Notes: a model not told the origin generated them from the sequence alone. A stretch of 64,000 nt of DNA from Leucobacter viscericola (GCF_011299575.1 NZ_CP049863.1:1-64000), one strand, 5' to 3'. Counted from the stretch's first letter, positions 1 through 9,023 are shown. Translations and numbers: made by a program.

Positions 1-107
1 CCACTGAGGACGCGGCAAATTGCTACTGGAATGCGTCGGTTGCGGGCAATGGTCTCGGGCGTTCGTTTATCGACGTCGGTGGCGTGACCTACTATGCCGA
101 GAACTAG
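1..107 (+). CDS. 3' end of a hypothetical phage protein
   Basis: An open frame enters from the left edge and stops at TAG 105-107. The visible tail of about 34 residues is rich in Gly, Asn and aromatic residues and ends YYAEN. It is followed after 12 bases by the next gene in the same direction, so it belongs to the rightward early operon of the phage element. No function can be assigned from this fragment. Confidence 0.5.
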   Translation, partial: TEDAANCYWNASVAGNGLGRSFIDVGGVTYYAEN

Positions 108-119
108 GGGAGACGCGAA

Positions 120-382
120 GTGAGTATCAAAACACCCGAGCAAATCGCGGATGAAATATTCAACACAGACATAAGCATTGGCCAGGATGACAAACCATCA
201 TCATTGCTGCAATCGAGCGCGACCGAGCGCAGCGCGACATTTACGAGCTGATCGCGGAAGCACTCGATGAGCGAGCACATTCCTGGGGTGAGGAAATGCC
301 TAAGGATGCAGCTGAGGCAATCCGCTCAGGAAATCACGATGACATATGGAGCCGGTTCATTGAGCCGATGCTCACAAGATGA
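120..382 (+). pseudogene. Frame-broken small phage protein, N-terminus like the gene at 8732
   Basis: The frame opens with GTG at 120 behind a GGGGAGA ribosome binding site and reads MSIKTPEQIADEIFN. It stays coherent to about 195 and then continues in another frame through IIAAIERDRAQRDIYELIAE to TGA 380-382. Adding one C to the CC at 195-196 rejoins the two halves into about 87 residues, mostly helical and charged. The segment TPEQIADEIFN resembles the start of the gene at 8732, which suggests two paralogues. Function is unknown. The single-base loss lies in a homopolymer, so sequence error is as likely as real inactivation. Confidence 0.55.
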
Positions 383-398
383 CGGAGGAATTAGGGGC

Positions 399-766
399 AT
401 GAGTAACAACACGTACTGGGGCACGGTCCCCGATCAGGTAGAGATTATCGAGCCGGGTGAGTTCGAGGACAATAACGGCACAACCAACGATCAGCCCGCA
501 ATCTGGATGGGTGAAGCGCTGATCGAGGGGGATCTCGAAGTCTGGAAATCGTTTGCCTACGACCTCATCGAGAAGATCAACACGATTGAGAACCGGCTGC
601 ATTTCGGCAGGGCGTTGCGCCCGGCGAGCGCGCTGAGCTCAACGAGCTTTACCGCAAAATGGAGGCTGCGCGCGAGGGTGACCCTGATGACGGCAATGAT
701 GATGAGCTGCAATCAAAGGATGACTTCATTGAGGCCCTGATGCGCTACGCGGGAATCGAGGATTGA
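399..766 (+). pseudogene. Frame-broken hypothetical phage protein
   Basis: The ATG at 399 follows GGAGGAATTAGGGGC. The first 70 residues (MSNNTYWGTVPDQVEIIEPG onward) are acidic. Near 608-611 the frame is lost in a run of G; the downstream frame GERAELNELYRKMEAAREG continues to TGA 764-766. Restoring one G gives about 122 residues ending MRYAGIED. The product is acidic with no recognisable domain. It lies in a tightly packed run of small early phage genes. Confidence 0.55.
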
Positions 767-1077
767 TCGTGGCAACAATGATGATTCACTACGAAAGCCC
801 CGCGAGCGATCCATTCAAGGTGCCTCGCCCGCATCGTGTTCAGATTGAGGGAACGAAAGTCGGGAAGCCTGAGGGTGGAGAGATAGGGACGGTGACAACA
901 CTGTTGGGTTTCTGCCCTGCTGTCACGCCGGACCCGGATAACTGGCAGGTTGCCGATGCCCTCGAAGTTGCAAAGTATCCCGAGCACTACGTTGGCTGGT
1001 TCGCTCAGTTCATCGACGACGAAGGCAAGATGTTCGGCTACGACAATCCGATCAGCAGAGTCGAGGTAACGGCATGA
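763..1077 (+). CDS. Hypothetical phage protein
   Basis: An intact frame of up to 104 residues. TTG 763 overlaps the previous stop, but GTG 769 or ATG 778 are also possible starts. The sequence (YESPASDPFKVPRPHRVQIEG, later ALEVAKYPEHYVGWFAQFID) looks like a soluble mixed alpha/beta protein with no signal or membrane segment. Its stop overlaps the next ATG as ATGA, so translation of the two is probably coupled. No family was recognised. Confidence 0.6.
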   Translation: MIVATMMIHYESPASDPFKVPRPHRVQIEGTKVGKPEGGEIGTVTTLLGFCPAVTPDPDNWQVADALEVAKYPEHYVGWFAQFIDDEGKMFGYDNPISRVEVTA

Positions 1078-1469
1078 CGATATTCAATAGCCAAGCAGTC
1101 AATAACGACCCCCTCCCTGTCATGAACTACACAACTGGCAAAAGGGATACGGACGACGCATACATGTCGCTTGTCGGTGACGTTATCAGGCTGGAGCCGC
1201 GCGCAGAGTTCGTTGTCAATGACCCCAACCCGATTCTGCTTGCATTCCGGGACTATATGGGAGACGGCTACACGCTGAGACAGCTGAGGGAGCACGCCCA
1301 TGACTGGGGACTCTTCACGCAAGGGTTTCAGTTATCAATGTCCCGTAGAGAAGCCACTCGGATTTACCAGGAAGTTGTACGCGACAAGGCGCGCCCGAGC
1401 CATGAGCGACATGCCAGCAAAGTGTTCGCCCGCCTCGCAAATCTCACCCCAGCTACCGAAGGAGCCTAA
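1074..1469 (+). CDS. Hypothetical phage protein
   Basis: Intact frame of 131 residues starting at ATG 1074 in an ATGA overlap with the gene before. It contains DPNPILLAFRDYMGDGYTLRQLREH followed by a basic stretch SMSRREATRIYQEVVRDKARP. That region could be a small helical nucleic-acid-binding domain, but this is only an impression. It lies in the same operon as its neighbours. Function is unknown. Confidence 0.6.
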   Translation: MTIFNSQAVNNDPLPVMNYTTGKRDTDDAYMSLVGDVIRLEPRAEFVVNDPNPILLAFRDYMGDGYTLRQLREHAHDWGLFTQGFQLSMSRREATRIYQEVVRDKARPSHERHASKVFARLANLTPATEGA

Positions 1470-1472
1470 ATC

Positions 1473-2066
1473 ATGGCAGGAAAACCAAAGGTGCTCACCG
1501 ACGTGCAGCAGGCGCACTTCGAGACCGTGCAGCGCGCATACGCGGCCTATGTTGAGGTGCGCGACACGGCACTCGCGCGCGCGAAGATCGCCGCTGAGGC
1601 TGAAGTCTCTGTCATGAAGCTCACTCTCTCAAAGGCAATGCGTGAAGCGCGCGCGAGCGGTGTACCGATGCGTCGAATGGGCGCAGAAATCATGGGCACC
1701 AAGGACTACTACACCGTGCAGCGCCTCGTGCAACTGGCCGACCATATCGGCCAAGTCGAAGAATCGGTGAAGCCAGCGGTCGAGGATCTCGCTGTCTTAA
1801 TCCGAGAGGCCGGCACGGAAGCGGAGCGCATAATTATCACCCTCTCTGGCGAGGAACTCCTTCGGGCCAAGGACCGGGCCGACTGGGCGCAGCCCATCCC
1901 AGGTGAGTTCGTCTACGCCGAGTTCGTGCAGCATGAGAGCGGTAAGTTCATCCCGCTTACCGAAGGCTTTATCGAGTCGCTGGGAGAGCAGCATCCCGTC
2001 GTGGCCTGGGCTGACCTTCCGTCGAGCCAAGAAAAGCTCGCGAAGGCCGTGGAGGCGGTGCGCTGA
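1473..2066 (+). CDS. Hypothetical helical phage protein
   Basis: Intact frame of 197 residues, ATG 1473, with a GAAGGAG site upstream. Residues 8-110 are strongly helical and rich in Ala, Glu and Arg (for example VQRAYAAYVEVRDTALARAK), suggesting a coiled coil. The C-terminal 70 residues are mixed (PGEFVYAEFVQHESGKFIPL). The stop overlaps the next ATG by one base. No known family was recognised. Confidence 0.65.
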   Translation: MAGKPKVLTDVQQAHFETVQRAYAAYVEVRDTALARAKIAAEAEVSVMKLTLSKAMREARASGVPMRRMGAEIMGTKDYYTVQRLVQLADHIGQVEESVKPAVEDLAVLIREAGTEAERIIITLSGEELLRAKDRADWAQPIPGEFVYAEFVQHESGKFIPLTEGFIESLGEQHPVVAWADLPSSQEKLAKAVEAVR

Positions 2067-2512
2067 TGAGTGCTGAGAGAGAAGGCAAAGCTCGCGCTCT
2101 GGGTGAAGCGCGCGTCGTGGTGGGCTGGGATGATCGTCGGCACCGCAATGCTGACCTCCCAAACGAAATGTGGCACTCGCTTGGCGGCGTAGTGCTTGGA
2201 ATTGCAACGGCGGCCGCAGCATTCCAACTGTGGCCCGAAGAAAAGGAGAGCTGGAGTTTGAGCGAAACGACTTCAACGCGCAGCGTCGAGATAGAACTAC
2301 GTGTAACCGACAAGGGGCAGGTCGAAGCGTATGTATGCGACGCACAGGTTTCCCAGTGGGAAGAGGGCATGGGGCTACTTTCGAACTTAGATCGCGAGGA
2401 GTTCGCTGAGGAGCTAGAGAGCCTGATTAGCCTCAACGCTCAGGAATTGGCCGAATCGCTCGTGAAGGACCTGTTTGAGCGGGTCATGCCCAAAATGGAA
2501 GGGAAGAAGTGA
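2066..2512 (+). CDS. Hypothetical phage protein; possibly a small membrane gene plus a second gene
   Basis: An open frame of 148 residues runs from ATG 2066 to TGA 2510-2512. Two things suggest it is not one natural protein. In another frame the first 100 bases read KLALWVKRASWWAGMIVGTAML, which looks membrane-spanning and would pair with the in-frame LGGVVLGIATAAAAFQL. A TTG at 2258 with GGAGAGCTGGAG upstream would then start a separate soluble protein (SETTSTRSVEIELRVTDKGQ). I infer a frame-broken two-helix membrane protein followed by a soluble 84-residue protein, without being certain. Confidence 0.45.
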   Translation: MSAEREGKARALGEARVVVGWDDRRHRNADLPNEMWHSLGGVVLGIATAAAAFQLWPEEKESWSLSETTSTRSVEIELRVTDKGQVEAYVCDAQVSQWEEGMGLLSNLDREEFAEELESLISLNAQELAESLVKDLFERVMPKMEGKK

Positions 2513-2789
2513 TGTCCACATTAATGTTGCGAGGGCTGGAATTCGAGTTGGAAAAACTCGATATTGACATCGTGGTTACGCCGAAATTCATCTCCGTGAC
2601 GGTGAGCGCCATCGAAGCTGGGGATGAGGGCGCACACAATCGCCTATTTGCTCACACTCACCTGACCGACCTCGACCTTGAATCGCACCAGAGGGCGTTG
2701 GCGATGCGCTATCGGATGCAATCGCCGCATTCAAGGAAGCGTTGTCTGAGCAGGGCGGTTGGATTATGGAAGAGGAAGGGGTCGAGTGA
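2512..2789 (+). pseudogene. Frame-broken hypothetical phage protein
   Basis: Starts at ATG 2512 (GTG 2509 is also in frame), overlapping the previous stop. It reads MSTLMLRGLEFELEKLDIDI and breaks near 2699. Adding one G there restores ALGDALSDAIAAFKEALSEQ and a stop TGA 2787-2789 that overlaps the next ATG. The rebuilt product is about 92 residues, soluble and acidic. No family was recognised. Confidence 0.5.
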
Positions 2790-3458
2790 TGGAAAAGTTC
2801 ACAGCAAGTAACGGGGTCGAGCTCAAGACTGAAAACAATTCGACGTTTGCTCGGCTTATGTGTCGAAAGGCAGATGAAATTATTGGAGATCGGAAGTGGC
2901 ATCCGGTCGGCGAGGCTGTGACCAAAGGCGGTCGAAACGGATTCTCGCTAGAGTCTGCGATGGCTAAAGCGTTGCGTGAGTTCTTCCAGCATGAGCGTGA
3001 CACCGAGCTAGGCCGGTGGCGGTGGCCGGAATACCCGGAGTACGTGGTGCGGAAGTTGCCTGACTCTAACCCCGAAACGGTGATCGTAATAAATGAGTCC
3101 TACGGGCCGAGCTATACATTTACCCGCACTGAGTCACTGCCTGGCGGCAACGTGCATAGCTCGGCGGCGGCGCGCTTACTTTGAAGCTCATCCCGAGCCG
3201 AAGCCGTGGCATGACGCGAAGCCAGGCGAAGTGTGGGCGGTGGACATCAAAGAAGGCAATGTGCTCAGGAACCGAACCGGGTTTGTTGTAAAAGTCCTTC
3301 GTGAGGTCAATATCATCGTCTTTCAGGATGGTAGTCAGGAGCATCTGGACGTCAAAAGCATCACTGCCGGTCGTCGTATCTGGCGGAGGTGGGCGCGTGA
3401 AAATTACACGGACCCTCGACAAGTGGTGGACGTTTGGCCGCACCACAATTCACCTTGA
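2789..3458 (+). pseudogene. Frame-broken hypothetical phage protein
   Basis: ATG 2789 begins MEKFTASNGVELKTENNSTF. The frame continues to about 3175, where an extra T in TT (3176-3177) shifts it. The second frame YFEAHPEPKPWHDAKPGEVW continues to TGA 3456-3458. Removing the T gives about 222 residues. The C-terminal part (KPGEVWAVDI..GFVVKVLREVNIIVFQDG) looks like a small beta-rich barrel. Function is unknown. The next gene starts inside its 3' end. Confidence 0.5.
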
Positions 3459-3621
3459 AGTGAGATCCAAAAAGAGTCACATGGGCCGCTTTGGTGGCGG
3501 CTGGAACTACAAAATAGGTGCGCAGTGGTCAAGTCGGTACTGCGTCATCATCAATCTGCTCATCGGCTCGGTACGAATTGACACCAAGAGAAAGGCCCAA
3601 AAATGCTCTACCTCCGAGTAA
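3397..3621 (+). CDS. Small hypothetical phage protein
   Basis: GTG 3397 opens an intact frame of 74 residues (MKITRTLDKWWTFGRTTIHL). It has a glycine-rich centre GRFGGGWNYKIGAQW and a hydrophobic strand CVIINLLIGSVRI. The start is preceded by GGAGGTGGGC. Gene products of this kind are common in early regions of actinophages, but no function is known to me. Confidence 0.55.
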   Translation: MKITRTLDKWWTFGRTTIHLEVRSKKSHMGRFGGGWNYKIGAQWSSRYCVIINLLIGSVRIDTKRKAQKCSTSE

Positions 3622-3785
3622 ACAATCACTGGCGCCGAGCGCTGTACACCATCGACCACCCGAGCGGCGATCGTTACGCGCTCCTGCCCGTCTACGGTCA
3701 ACCCGACACCGTGCTCAAGAGCGTCATGGAGCAGCAACCTTGGCTGCGAGACATTCGCACCCCAGAACCAAAACTAGCCAGCTAA
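3603..3785 (+). CDS. Small hypothetical phage protein
   Basis: Intact frame of 60 residues from ATG 3603 (MLYLRVNNHWRRALYTIDHP), starting within the 3' end of the gene before it; GAGAAAGG lies upstream. The product is compact with alternating aromatic and basic residues. No family was recognised. The next gene begins after 27 bases with its own AAAGGAG site. Confidence 0.55.
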   Translation: MLYLRVNNHWRRALYTIDHPSGDRYALLPVYGQPDTVLKSVMEQQPWLRDIRTPEPKLAS

Positions 3786-3812
3786 AACGCACGACAAGAT
3801 AAAGGAGAAATC

Positions 3813-4158
3813 ATGACAACAGCATTTCAGAACACCTCCAAGGGTGAGGGTGCGGGGGTAAAAAGCTCCGCGCTGGTGGCCGTAAGTGAGGCCAAGGAGC
3901 GCCTCATCGCAGACCTGCGCAAAGTTCGCCCTTCCCCGACGGGACGCTTATCCGATGGAAGATGCTGGGCTCAAATCAGGTCACCTACACTTTCGCGGCA
4001 ATGTTCGTGGCGGGATCCTGGTACTCGACGGCACAGGGCAATAACCCGATGGTGAATCCGAAGATGAGCCACCAGACCTTCCTTAATCTGATCGCATCAA
4101 CCCGCTTGGCATCTTCGATCTTGAGATCGCCAGCGACTTTGAAAAGATCGACCTCTAA
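3813..4158 (+). pseudogene. Frame-broken hypothetical phage protein upstream of the helicase
   Basis: ATG 3813 with AAAGGAG six bases upstream. The product begins MTTAFQNTSKGEGAGVKSSA. One C is missing in CCCC near 3936 and another in CCC near 4100. Restoring both gives about 114 residues: RPSPDGTLIRWKMLGSNQVTYTFAAMFVAGSW, then FLNLIASTPLGIFDLEIASD to TAA 4156-4158. It precedes the helicase by 12 bases, so the two are likely co-translated. Function is unknown. Confidence 0.5.
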
Positions 4159-4170
4159 AGGAGCCTGACC

Positions 4171-5807
4171 TTGAAGATTCACCCCCACGATCCCAACGCC
4201 ACCGACGATCTGCCGCGCTTTACCGATGGGCAGAACGAGATCATCGAAGGCGTGCTCGAGGAGCCAACGTGTGCGTTCCTCAACGGCTCAGATGGGCCAG
4301 GGCAAGACCGGCGTGACTGCAGAAATCGTACACCGCGCCAAATGGGGGCGTGTGTTGATCGTGGGGGTGAAAGATACAGCTGGACAATGGGCCGAGGCGC
4401 TGCAAGATCAGAGTGACGGGGCGCTCAATCTGCGTACAGTGAACTCGACCAAGGCAGGGAAGTCAAACCTTGCCGCAATGCTCGCGGGGGAGCCAGGAAT
4501 CTTCTTCTCAGGTTCCCAGTACCTCACAGCCCAGGACTGGGACCACCGAAACAAGCTCGACGCCGAGGGCAAACCCATTCCCGAGCTCGATCGCGATGGC
4601 GCGCCGGTAATCAAATACACGAAACTGCCAACTGCGCCGGAGTTGCCAATGCCGGTTTGGCAGCTTGGCTTTCACGGGCCCGAGTTTGCTGAGCCCGCGT
4701 ATGTGCGCGAGCGTGTTCACCTCCACCTACAAGAAAATGAAGGTGCCGTTTGATGCGCTGATCGTTGACGAGGTTCATATCCTCGCGGCAAACCGAAAGA
4801 ACGTCGGCCGCCGCACTCTACTCTCCATCCCGACGAAATGGAAGGGCGCGCTGAGCGGTACGTTCTACGGCAACAAATTCGAGAATGCCTGGAGCATCAC
4901 GGGTTGGCTTTGGCCAAAGTTGATTGACACATCCTTCCACCGCTGGAAAGACGAATGGTGCGCACTCGGCGAGCCTGTCTTTGTGAAGCGCAATGGCAAG
5001 CTTGTGGAAATTGAGCAGATTGCTGGCGAGAAGGAGCCGGGAGAGTTCGTGAAATCGTTGCCGAGTTACTTCCGCATCGAGGCCGAAGAGAAGGTGCCTG
5101 ATCCTAAGCTGGTTTACATCGACCTCTCTCCAGTTCAGCGTATGCAGTATGACCAGATGGAGCGAGACATGCTCGCGTGGCTCAAGGAACGCCACCCGCT
5201 TTCATCTGAGCAGACTCTCGCGCCGCTTGTCGCCGAGGTACCCATTGCGCAGCGACAGAGGCTCCGCACTGCAACCTTGGGAGAGATGTCGTTTGACGAG
5301 AATGGTGAAGTGACATTTGCCGACGATTGCGTGAGCACAACTCTTGATGCTGTTGGTGGGATTCTCAATCACTACGGTCGCCAAAAGGTCGTGATCTACA
5401 CCGATTCGAAGCGCTTTGCGAAGGTCACCGTGCGGCGAATGCTTCGGGCCGGGCTTTCCGTTGCTGAGTGGTCTGGGGACGTAAATAGTGTGGGACGTGA
5501 CGCAATCAAGGCTGCGTTTCTTACGCCGCTTGACGAGGGCGGGTTGCAATACATTGTGGCTGTCACAAAGGCGTTTGGAACTGGCCTCGATGGATTTCAG
5601 AAGGTCTGCTCGAAGGTAATCGAAATGTCCGAAGTTGAGGGTGATGCGGTAACGGAGAATCAGGCTGTTCATCGCATCTGGCGCCGAGGTGTTGATAAAG
5701 AATTCGAGCACGTCAAGATCGTGGCGCGCAACACGTATGACGAGGGCGTGCTTGCAGTCCTGCGGGGTCGATCGGCCTCTATGGCGGTCACAATGAAGGC
5801 CGCATGA
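4171..5807 (+). pseudogene. Frame-broken SF2/SNF2-like DNA helicase
   Basis: TTG 4171 with AAAGGAG upstream starts a helicase split over three frames. An extra G near 4282 interrupts the Walker A region, which rebuilds to FLNAQMGQGKTG. A second shift lies between 4670 and 4735. The long third part (4665-5807) is intact and holds the DEAH-type Walker B (LIVDEVHIL), motif III-like GALSGTFYG, a C-terminal RecA lobe (KVVIYTDSKRFAKVTVRRML) and motif VI (AVHRIWRRG). The rebuilt length is about 545 residues. Such helicases serve phage DNA replication or recombination. If the breaks are real, the protein is inactive because motif I is separated from the rest. Confidence 0.7.
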
Positions 5808-5817
5808 ACTGTTGTGT

Positions 5818-5846
5818 TTAGTCAGCTAATTTTGAACACTAATATG
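5818..5846 (+). promoter_or_regulatory. Operator palindrome and AACACTAAT element
   Basis: TTAGTCAGCTAA lies at 5818-5829, ten bases after the helicase stop, followed by AACACTAATATG at 5835-5846. Both elements recur in other intergenic spaces of this element (10,105-10,131 and 31,149-31,197). The site stands directly in front of the small gene at 5869. I infer a binding site for a phage regulator and perhaps a promoter. Confidence 0.5.
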
Positions 5847-5868
5847 AGTGATTGGAGAGATGCGATGA

Positions 5869-6118
5869 ATGCTCGCCAAAATACGCTTTTCGTTTGAGGC
5901 CCACGGGTCCGAGGAGATGCGAGAGATGATTGATGCTATGAGGATGCGAGCTCGAGTGGAAACTTACCGCGATCGCTCGCACAGTTGCGATTATCTGCAG
6001 TCATTTGTGGTGCCCCGAAATCTCTCTCGAGGTTGTCAATGTTGACCTCGCCGATGAGTGTGATGGCTGCGCGCGTGAGCTGAATATCTCCAAGCTCGCG
6101 CGTGAATTAGTCGACTAA
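5869..6118 (+). pseudogene. Frame-broken small phage protein with CxxC pair
   Basis: ATG 5869 follows GGAGAGATGCG. The product starts MLAKIRFSFEAHGSEEMREM and shifts frame near 5960, where removing one G of GG gives RVKLTAIARTVAIICSHLWC and then DECDGCARELNISKLARELVD. The rebuilt protein is about 82 residues. Cysteines in CSHLWC and CDGC could bind zinc. Its last codons and stop lie inside the palindrome TTAGTCGACTAA. Function is unknown. Confidence 0.5.
6107..6118. promoter_or_regulatory. Perfect TTAGTCGACTAA palindrome
   Basis: A perfect 12-bp palindrome that encodes the end of the preceding small gene (Leu-Val-Asp-stop). It matches the TTAG-N4-CTAA pattern at 5818, 17,219, 31,149 and 31,169. 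Its place just before the next gene group (start 6199) fits an operator or a roadblock site. Confidence 0.4.
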
Positions 6119-6198
6119 ATTTCACGCAAGACTTACCGTGCGGGTTCTCGCGCAGATAGGACAAACGAAATGACGATGACGCAAGTAGGGGAGTCGCT

Positions 6199-6479
6199 AT
6201 GGAACTTCCGATCAATTATTCAACTTCATCATGGCAGGAGCGGCGTGAAGCGCGTGAGGAGTATGCCGGAGGCAGAAGGGGATGTGCTTCTACTGCAGAT
6301 CGCAACTCGACAAAGAGCCGCCGAGCGCAATAACCAAGAAGCCGGTCAACTGGAAGCTTTTTCCGCCCCAGTTTCTCAAGTACCCAGTCCACCTTCAACA
6401 CAACCACGACACTGACATGACGGAAGGGGCTGTCCACGCTTACTGCAACGCTGTGATGTGGCAGTACGAAGGACGATGA
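6199..6479 (+). pseudogene. Frame-broken protein resembling recombination endonuclease VII
   Basis: ATG 6199 with GGGGAG eight bases upstream begins MELPINYSTSSWQERREARE. One G appears lost in GGGG (6277-6280). The next frame gives CFYCRSQLDKEPPSAITKKP and ends LQHNHDTDMTEGAVHAYCN before TGA 6477-6479. The pattern CxxC, then HNHDT, then HxxCN resembles the His-Me finger of T4 endonuclease VII-type nucleases, although the second CxxC has only one Cys. The rebuilt length is about 94 residues. I infer a small nuclease-like zinc protein; this is tentative. Confidence 0.4.
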
Positions 6480-6483
6480 CACC

Positions 6484-6980
6484 ATGACACCAGAACAGAA
6501 ACGCGCACAGATCGACAAGTTGCGAGAGCTGGCAGACCCGCAGTTCAACCTCTCGATTCCCGACGGGGCGAAGCGGGCAATCACTCTCGTTGCTGACGCC
6601 TTGGAAGCGACACCAAACACACCAGACCGTGGCGAGCTCGCAAAGCTGCTGGCCGAGAAATTGGTGGACGCGTGTCTTACTGGGCTGCTCGATGAGGAAG
6701 CCGTGGGGTTGGCTGACGCGATCCTTGCTGCGTATCCGCGGTTTCTCGTGCTGCTGTACCCGAAGCGACAGAACCGGAATGGGAGTACAGCGTTGGGCAC
6801 CGCAATTCGAAAGGTGGCTACTCGGCTGATGCCGACATGGACGAGGACGAGTTGTGCACCAGCCTTATCGAGGTACAAGAGCGGGTAGTCGAAGCAGTCG
6901 AAAGTGGCACTTACGCCAATGCTCTGCCTTTGCGTCCGCCAACGAGTGTGGTTGCCGGTACCGGAGAGGGCGAGGAATGA
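6484..6980 (+). pseudogene. Frame-broken hypothetical phage protein
   Basis: ATG 6484 begins MTPEQKRAQIDKLRELADPQ. The frame is lost near 6739, where adding a G to GG restores VSRAAVPEATEPEWEYSVGH and a long acidic tail to TGA 6978-6980. The product is about 165 residues. Its first 85 residues are helical with repeated ADAL/LAKLLAEKLVDA segments. The stop overlaps the next ATG. No family was recognised. Confidence 0.5.
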
Positions 6981-7201
6981 AGCGCAGCGAGATGAAATGC
7001 CTGGCATATGAGAGGCCGGGACGCACCCCGTTCGAGGTGCGCGAAATAAAGGGCGGGTTCACGACGATGTTGGGGCGATACGCCGGTTTAGTTGCGTCAA
7101 CGCCTCTCGGGTTGGACTCTTGCACTGACACGTTGGGAGGGCCGACGCCCCGTGATCTTTACCTGATTGACGATAAGGACGGAGAGAGCGGTGAAGCGTG
7201 A
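6977..7201 (+). CDS. Small hypothetical phage protein
   Basis: ATG 6977 overlaps the preceding stop (ATGA). Intact frame of 74 residues: MKRSEMKCLAYERPGRTPFE, then an acidic end LIDDKDGESGEA. The start is preceded by GGAGAGGGCGAGG. It overlaps the GTG start of the next gene by a few codons. Function is unknown. Confidence 0.5.
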   Translation: MKRSEMKCLAYERPGRTPFEVREIKGGFTTMLGRYAGLVASTPLGLDSCTDTLGGPTPRDLYLIDDKDGESGEA

Positions 7202-7527
7202 CACTCCGGAGCGCGTTTCGGTCTCGTGCGCGCGCGATGGAATCAGATCTGTGGCTGGCGCGGTAGCTGAGCGTAAGCAAGACTTGACGAACGATCGAGG
7301 GTGCGGCAGAGGCTTCTGCGCGCGTCTCGGCGATGGTGCGTGACCGGCAGAAAGCAGCGCATGAAGAGGCCGACCTAAAGGCGCAGTTTGAGGGTTGCAC
7401 TGAAGCGCAATGGCACTCAATGGCCGGTGGTATCCGTCGTCAGATGGAACAAGAAACCGTGAGCGTGGACATGCCTACGAAGCGCACACGATCCCGCATA
7501 ACGAACTTGGAGGGGCGCGATGACTGA
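7191..7527 (+). pseudogene. Frame-broken helical phage protein
   Basis: GTG 7191 starts MKRDTPERVSVSCARDGIRS. An extra G in GGG near 7300 shifts the frame; the next frame is GAAEASARVSAMVRDRQKAA and ends with TGA 7525-7527. The rebuilt protein has about 111 residues, is highly charged, and probably forms a coiled coil across residues 30-90. Its stop overlaps the next start. Function is unknown. Confidence 0.45.
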
Positions 7528-8213
7528 GACAGAACGCAAGACAGCGGTCGAAACGGCCGCACGGGTGATCTGGGAGCAAAGGCGAACACTTGATCGCTCA
7601 CTTGGTGACTCGTGGGAGCTTGAACTGAGCATCAACCGCGATCGATTTTCGAGAAGCTGAAGCTCTCGCCGCTGCTGGTTTGTTGGTGGGTGAGCCGAGC
7701 GAAGAACAGCGGGAGCGGGCCAAGAAAAGTTGCTAGCGGGGTATTCATCGACGGAAACCCATTCTCAAACGTTGAGGATGCGTGGATAGACGGTTTTACT
7801 GAGGGCTCCGCTCTCTCTGCTGCTGGTGTCGTCCCGGTTACTGGTAGCACCTCTGACGGTCATCACACTTTTGACGAGCTGTACGACTATCGAATGCTGT
7901 ACAACGCTCACGCGGCGATGGGTGGCTTACTGGCTGGTATTCCAGTGGTGAAATCTTGGAAGCACTCGGACGGTGAACCGTGCTTTGGCGTAGGCTGGTT
8001 TTATCGTGACCGGCGACGCTTCCGACTGGCCAGGTGTCGAACCATTATCGCGCGGAGCATTGGGACCTATTCGCTGTTCCCGAGGCGGAACTGCCGCCTG
8101 AATATGACGGGCATACGCCTCAGGATGCCGCCGAGCCGTTTACGCATCGCTGCTGGTGTCACCCCACCCGCACCGAACATGCCAAACCTGCAATGAATTG
8201 GGCTTGTGGGTAG
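7520..8213 (+). pseudogene. Frame-broken phage protein with HHTFDELYDYRMLYNA motif
   Basis: ATG 7520 begins MTETERKTAVETAARVIWEQ. An extra T near 7650 and an extra A near 7728 must be removed to join this to VASGVFIDGNPFSNVEDAWI and the segment SDGHHTFDELYDYRMLYNA..VKSWKHSDGEPCFGVGWF. At least one further shift near 8000 leads to SNHYRAEHWDLFAVPEAELP and TAG 8211-8213. The middle and end match a type of conserved hypothetical protein I know from tailed phages. The N-terminal 70 residues may have been a separate gene. No enzymatic function is established. Confidence 0.5.
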
Positions 8214-8220
8214 CAACCAC

Positions 8221-8602
8221 ATGAACTCTGGGGAGTGCCCGGATTGTGTGACTGCCCCGAGAGTTGAACGCGAGAAGCTATCGGAGCAGTACACGCCAAG
8301 GCGTTCGTTATGCTCTCCAAGCGTCACCCTTGCAGCAGACACCATGGATCACGAGACTCGTCGGAGATGTCGTGGATATGGCTGCGGTGCCCTGGCCTCT
8401 CCGGTAGAGCCGGTAACGGCAGACGAAGCGAAATTGGCGAGGCTCGTGCTGAGGCCGTTCGTGAAACCGCCGACTATTTGGAAAGGATTGCGCCAAAAGG
8501 TCTGATTGACCGTGCAGACGTTCTGGCAGACATGGAGATCGCTGCTGACAGGTTCTCTCGCGGTATTCACGCAAATGGAAGGGAGCGAGGTGGTGGCAAT
8601 GA
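8221..8602 (+). pseudogene. Frame-broken hypothetical phage protein
   Basis: ATG 8221 (GTG 8206 also in frame) begins MNSGECPDCVTAPRVEREKL with a CxxC pair. The middle part is not readable with confidence in one frame. The last third, EARAEAVRETADYLERIAPK followed by RADVLADMEIAADRFSRGIH, is clearly coding and helical. With one more base in the GGG near 8581 it would stop at TGA 8600-8602, overlapping the next ATG. At least two indels are needed. Function is unknown. Confidence 0.4.
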
Positions 8603-8739
8603 GCGTCACAACGATCACGTTCAAGGTCCATACCCATCTAGACCCAGAGTGCCGCTTCCATGCCGGAGTTCGAGCCCTGTGGGGTTTCCGGTGGCTCTAC
8701 AAGTGCGACGAGTGCAGGCGGGGTGATCGTAGTGAGTGA
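8599..8739 (+). CDS. Small phage protein with CxxC
   Basis: ATG 8599 sits in an ATGA overlap with the previous gene and is preceded by GGGAGCGAGG. The frame is 46 residues: MSVTTITFKVHTHLDPECRF, ending YKCDECRRGDRSE. Cys 18 and the CDEC pair could bind a metal. It is one of many small genes in this operon; no function is known. Confidence 0.45.
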   Translation: MSVTTITFKVHTHLDPECRFHAGVRALWGFRWLYKCDECRRGDRSE

Positions 8740-9023
8740 GGGATACACGCCAACACGGACGAGATATTCAACCTCACAATAAGCGTGACGGCTACTGAGG
8801 AGTTCAAAGCCCAGAGACGGCAGGAGTTTGGGCGCGCATGCTTGCTGAGGTTGAGCGTGCCGCCGCCGAGAAAGCGTGGGACGATCTTGCCCGGATTGCA
8901 TACCCGCTGTACGAGGCGGCCGAGGCGGTCTATGTGGGGCACAAGGAACCGTCAACGCTACTCGCGCCACTCGGGAAGCTTGCCGCGCAGACAAACCCCG
9001 TATCAACGAGAGGAAGAGAATGA
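8732..9023 (+). pseudogene. Frame-broken small phage protein, paralogue-like to the gene at 120
   Basis: GTG 8732 starts MSEGYTPT. Restoring a base near 8758 continues as TDEIFNLTISVTATEEFKAQ, and a second indel near 8830 leads to MLAEVERAAAEKAWDDLARI and TGA 9021-9023. The DEIFN segment after a TP-rich start recalls TPEQIADEIFN at 120. The rebuilt product is about 97 residues and helical. Its stop overlaps the next ATG. Confidence 0.45.
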
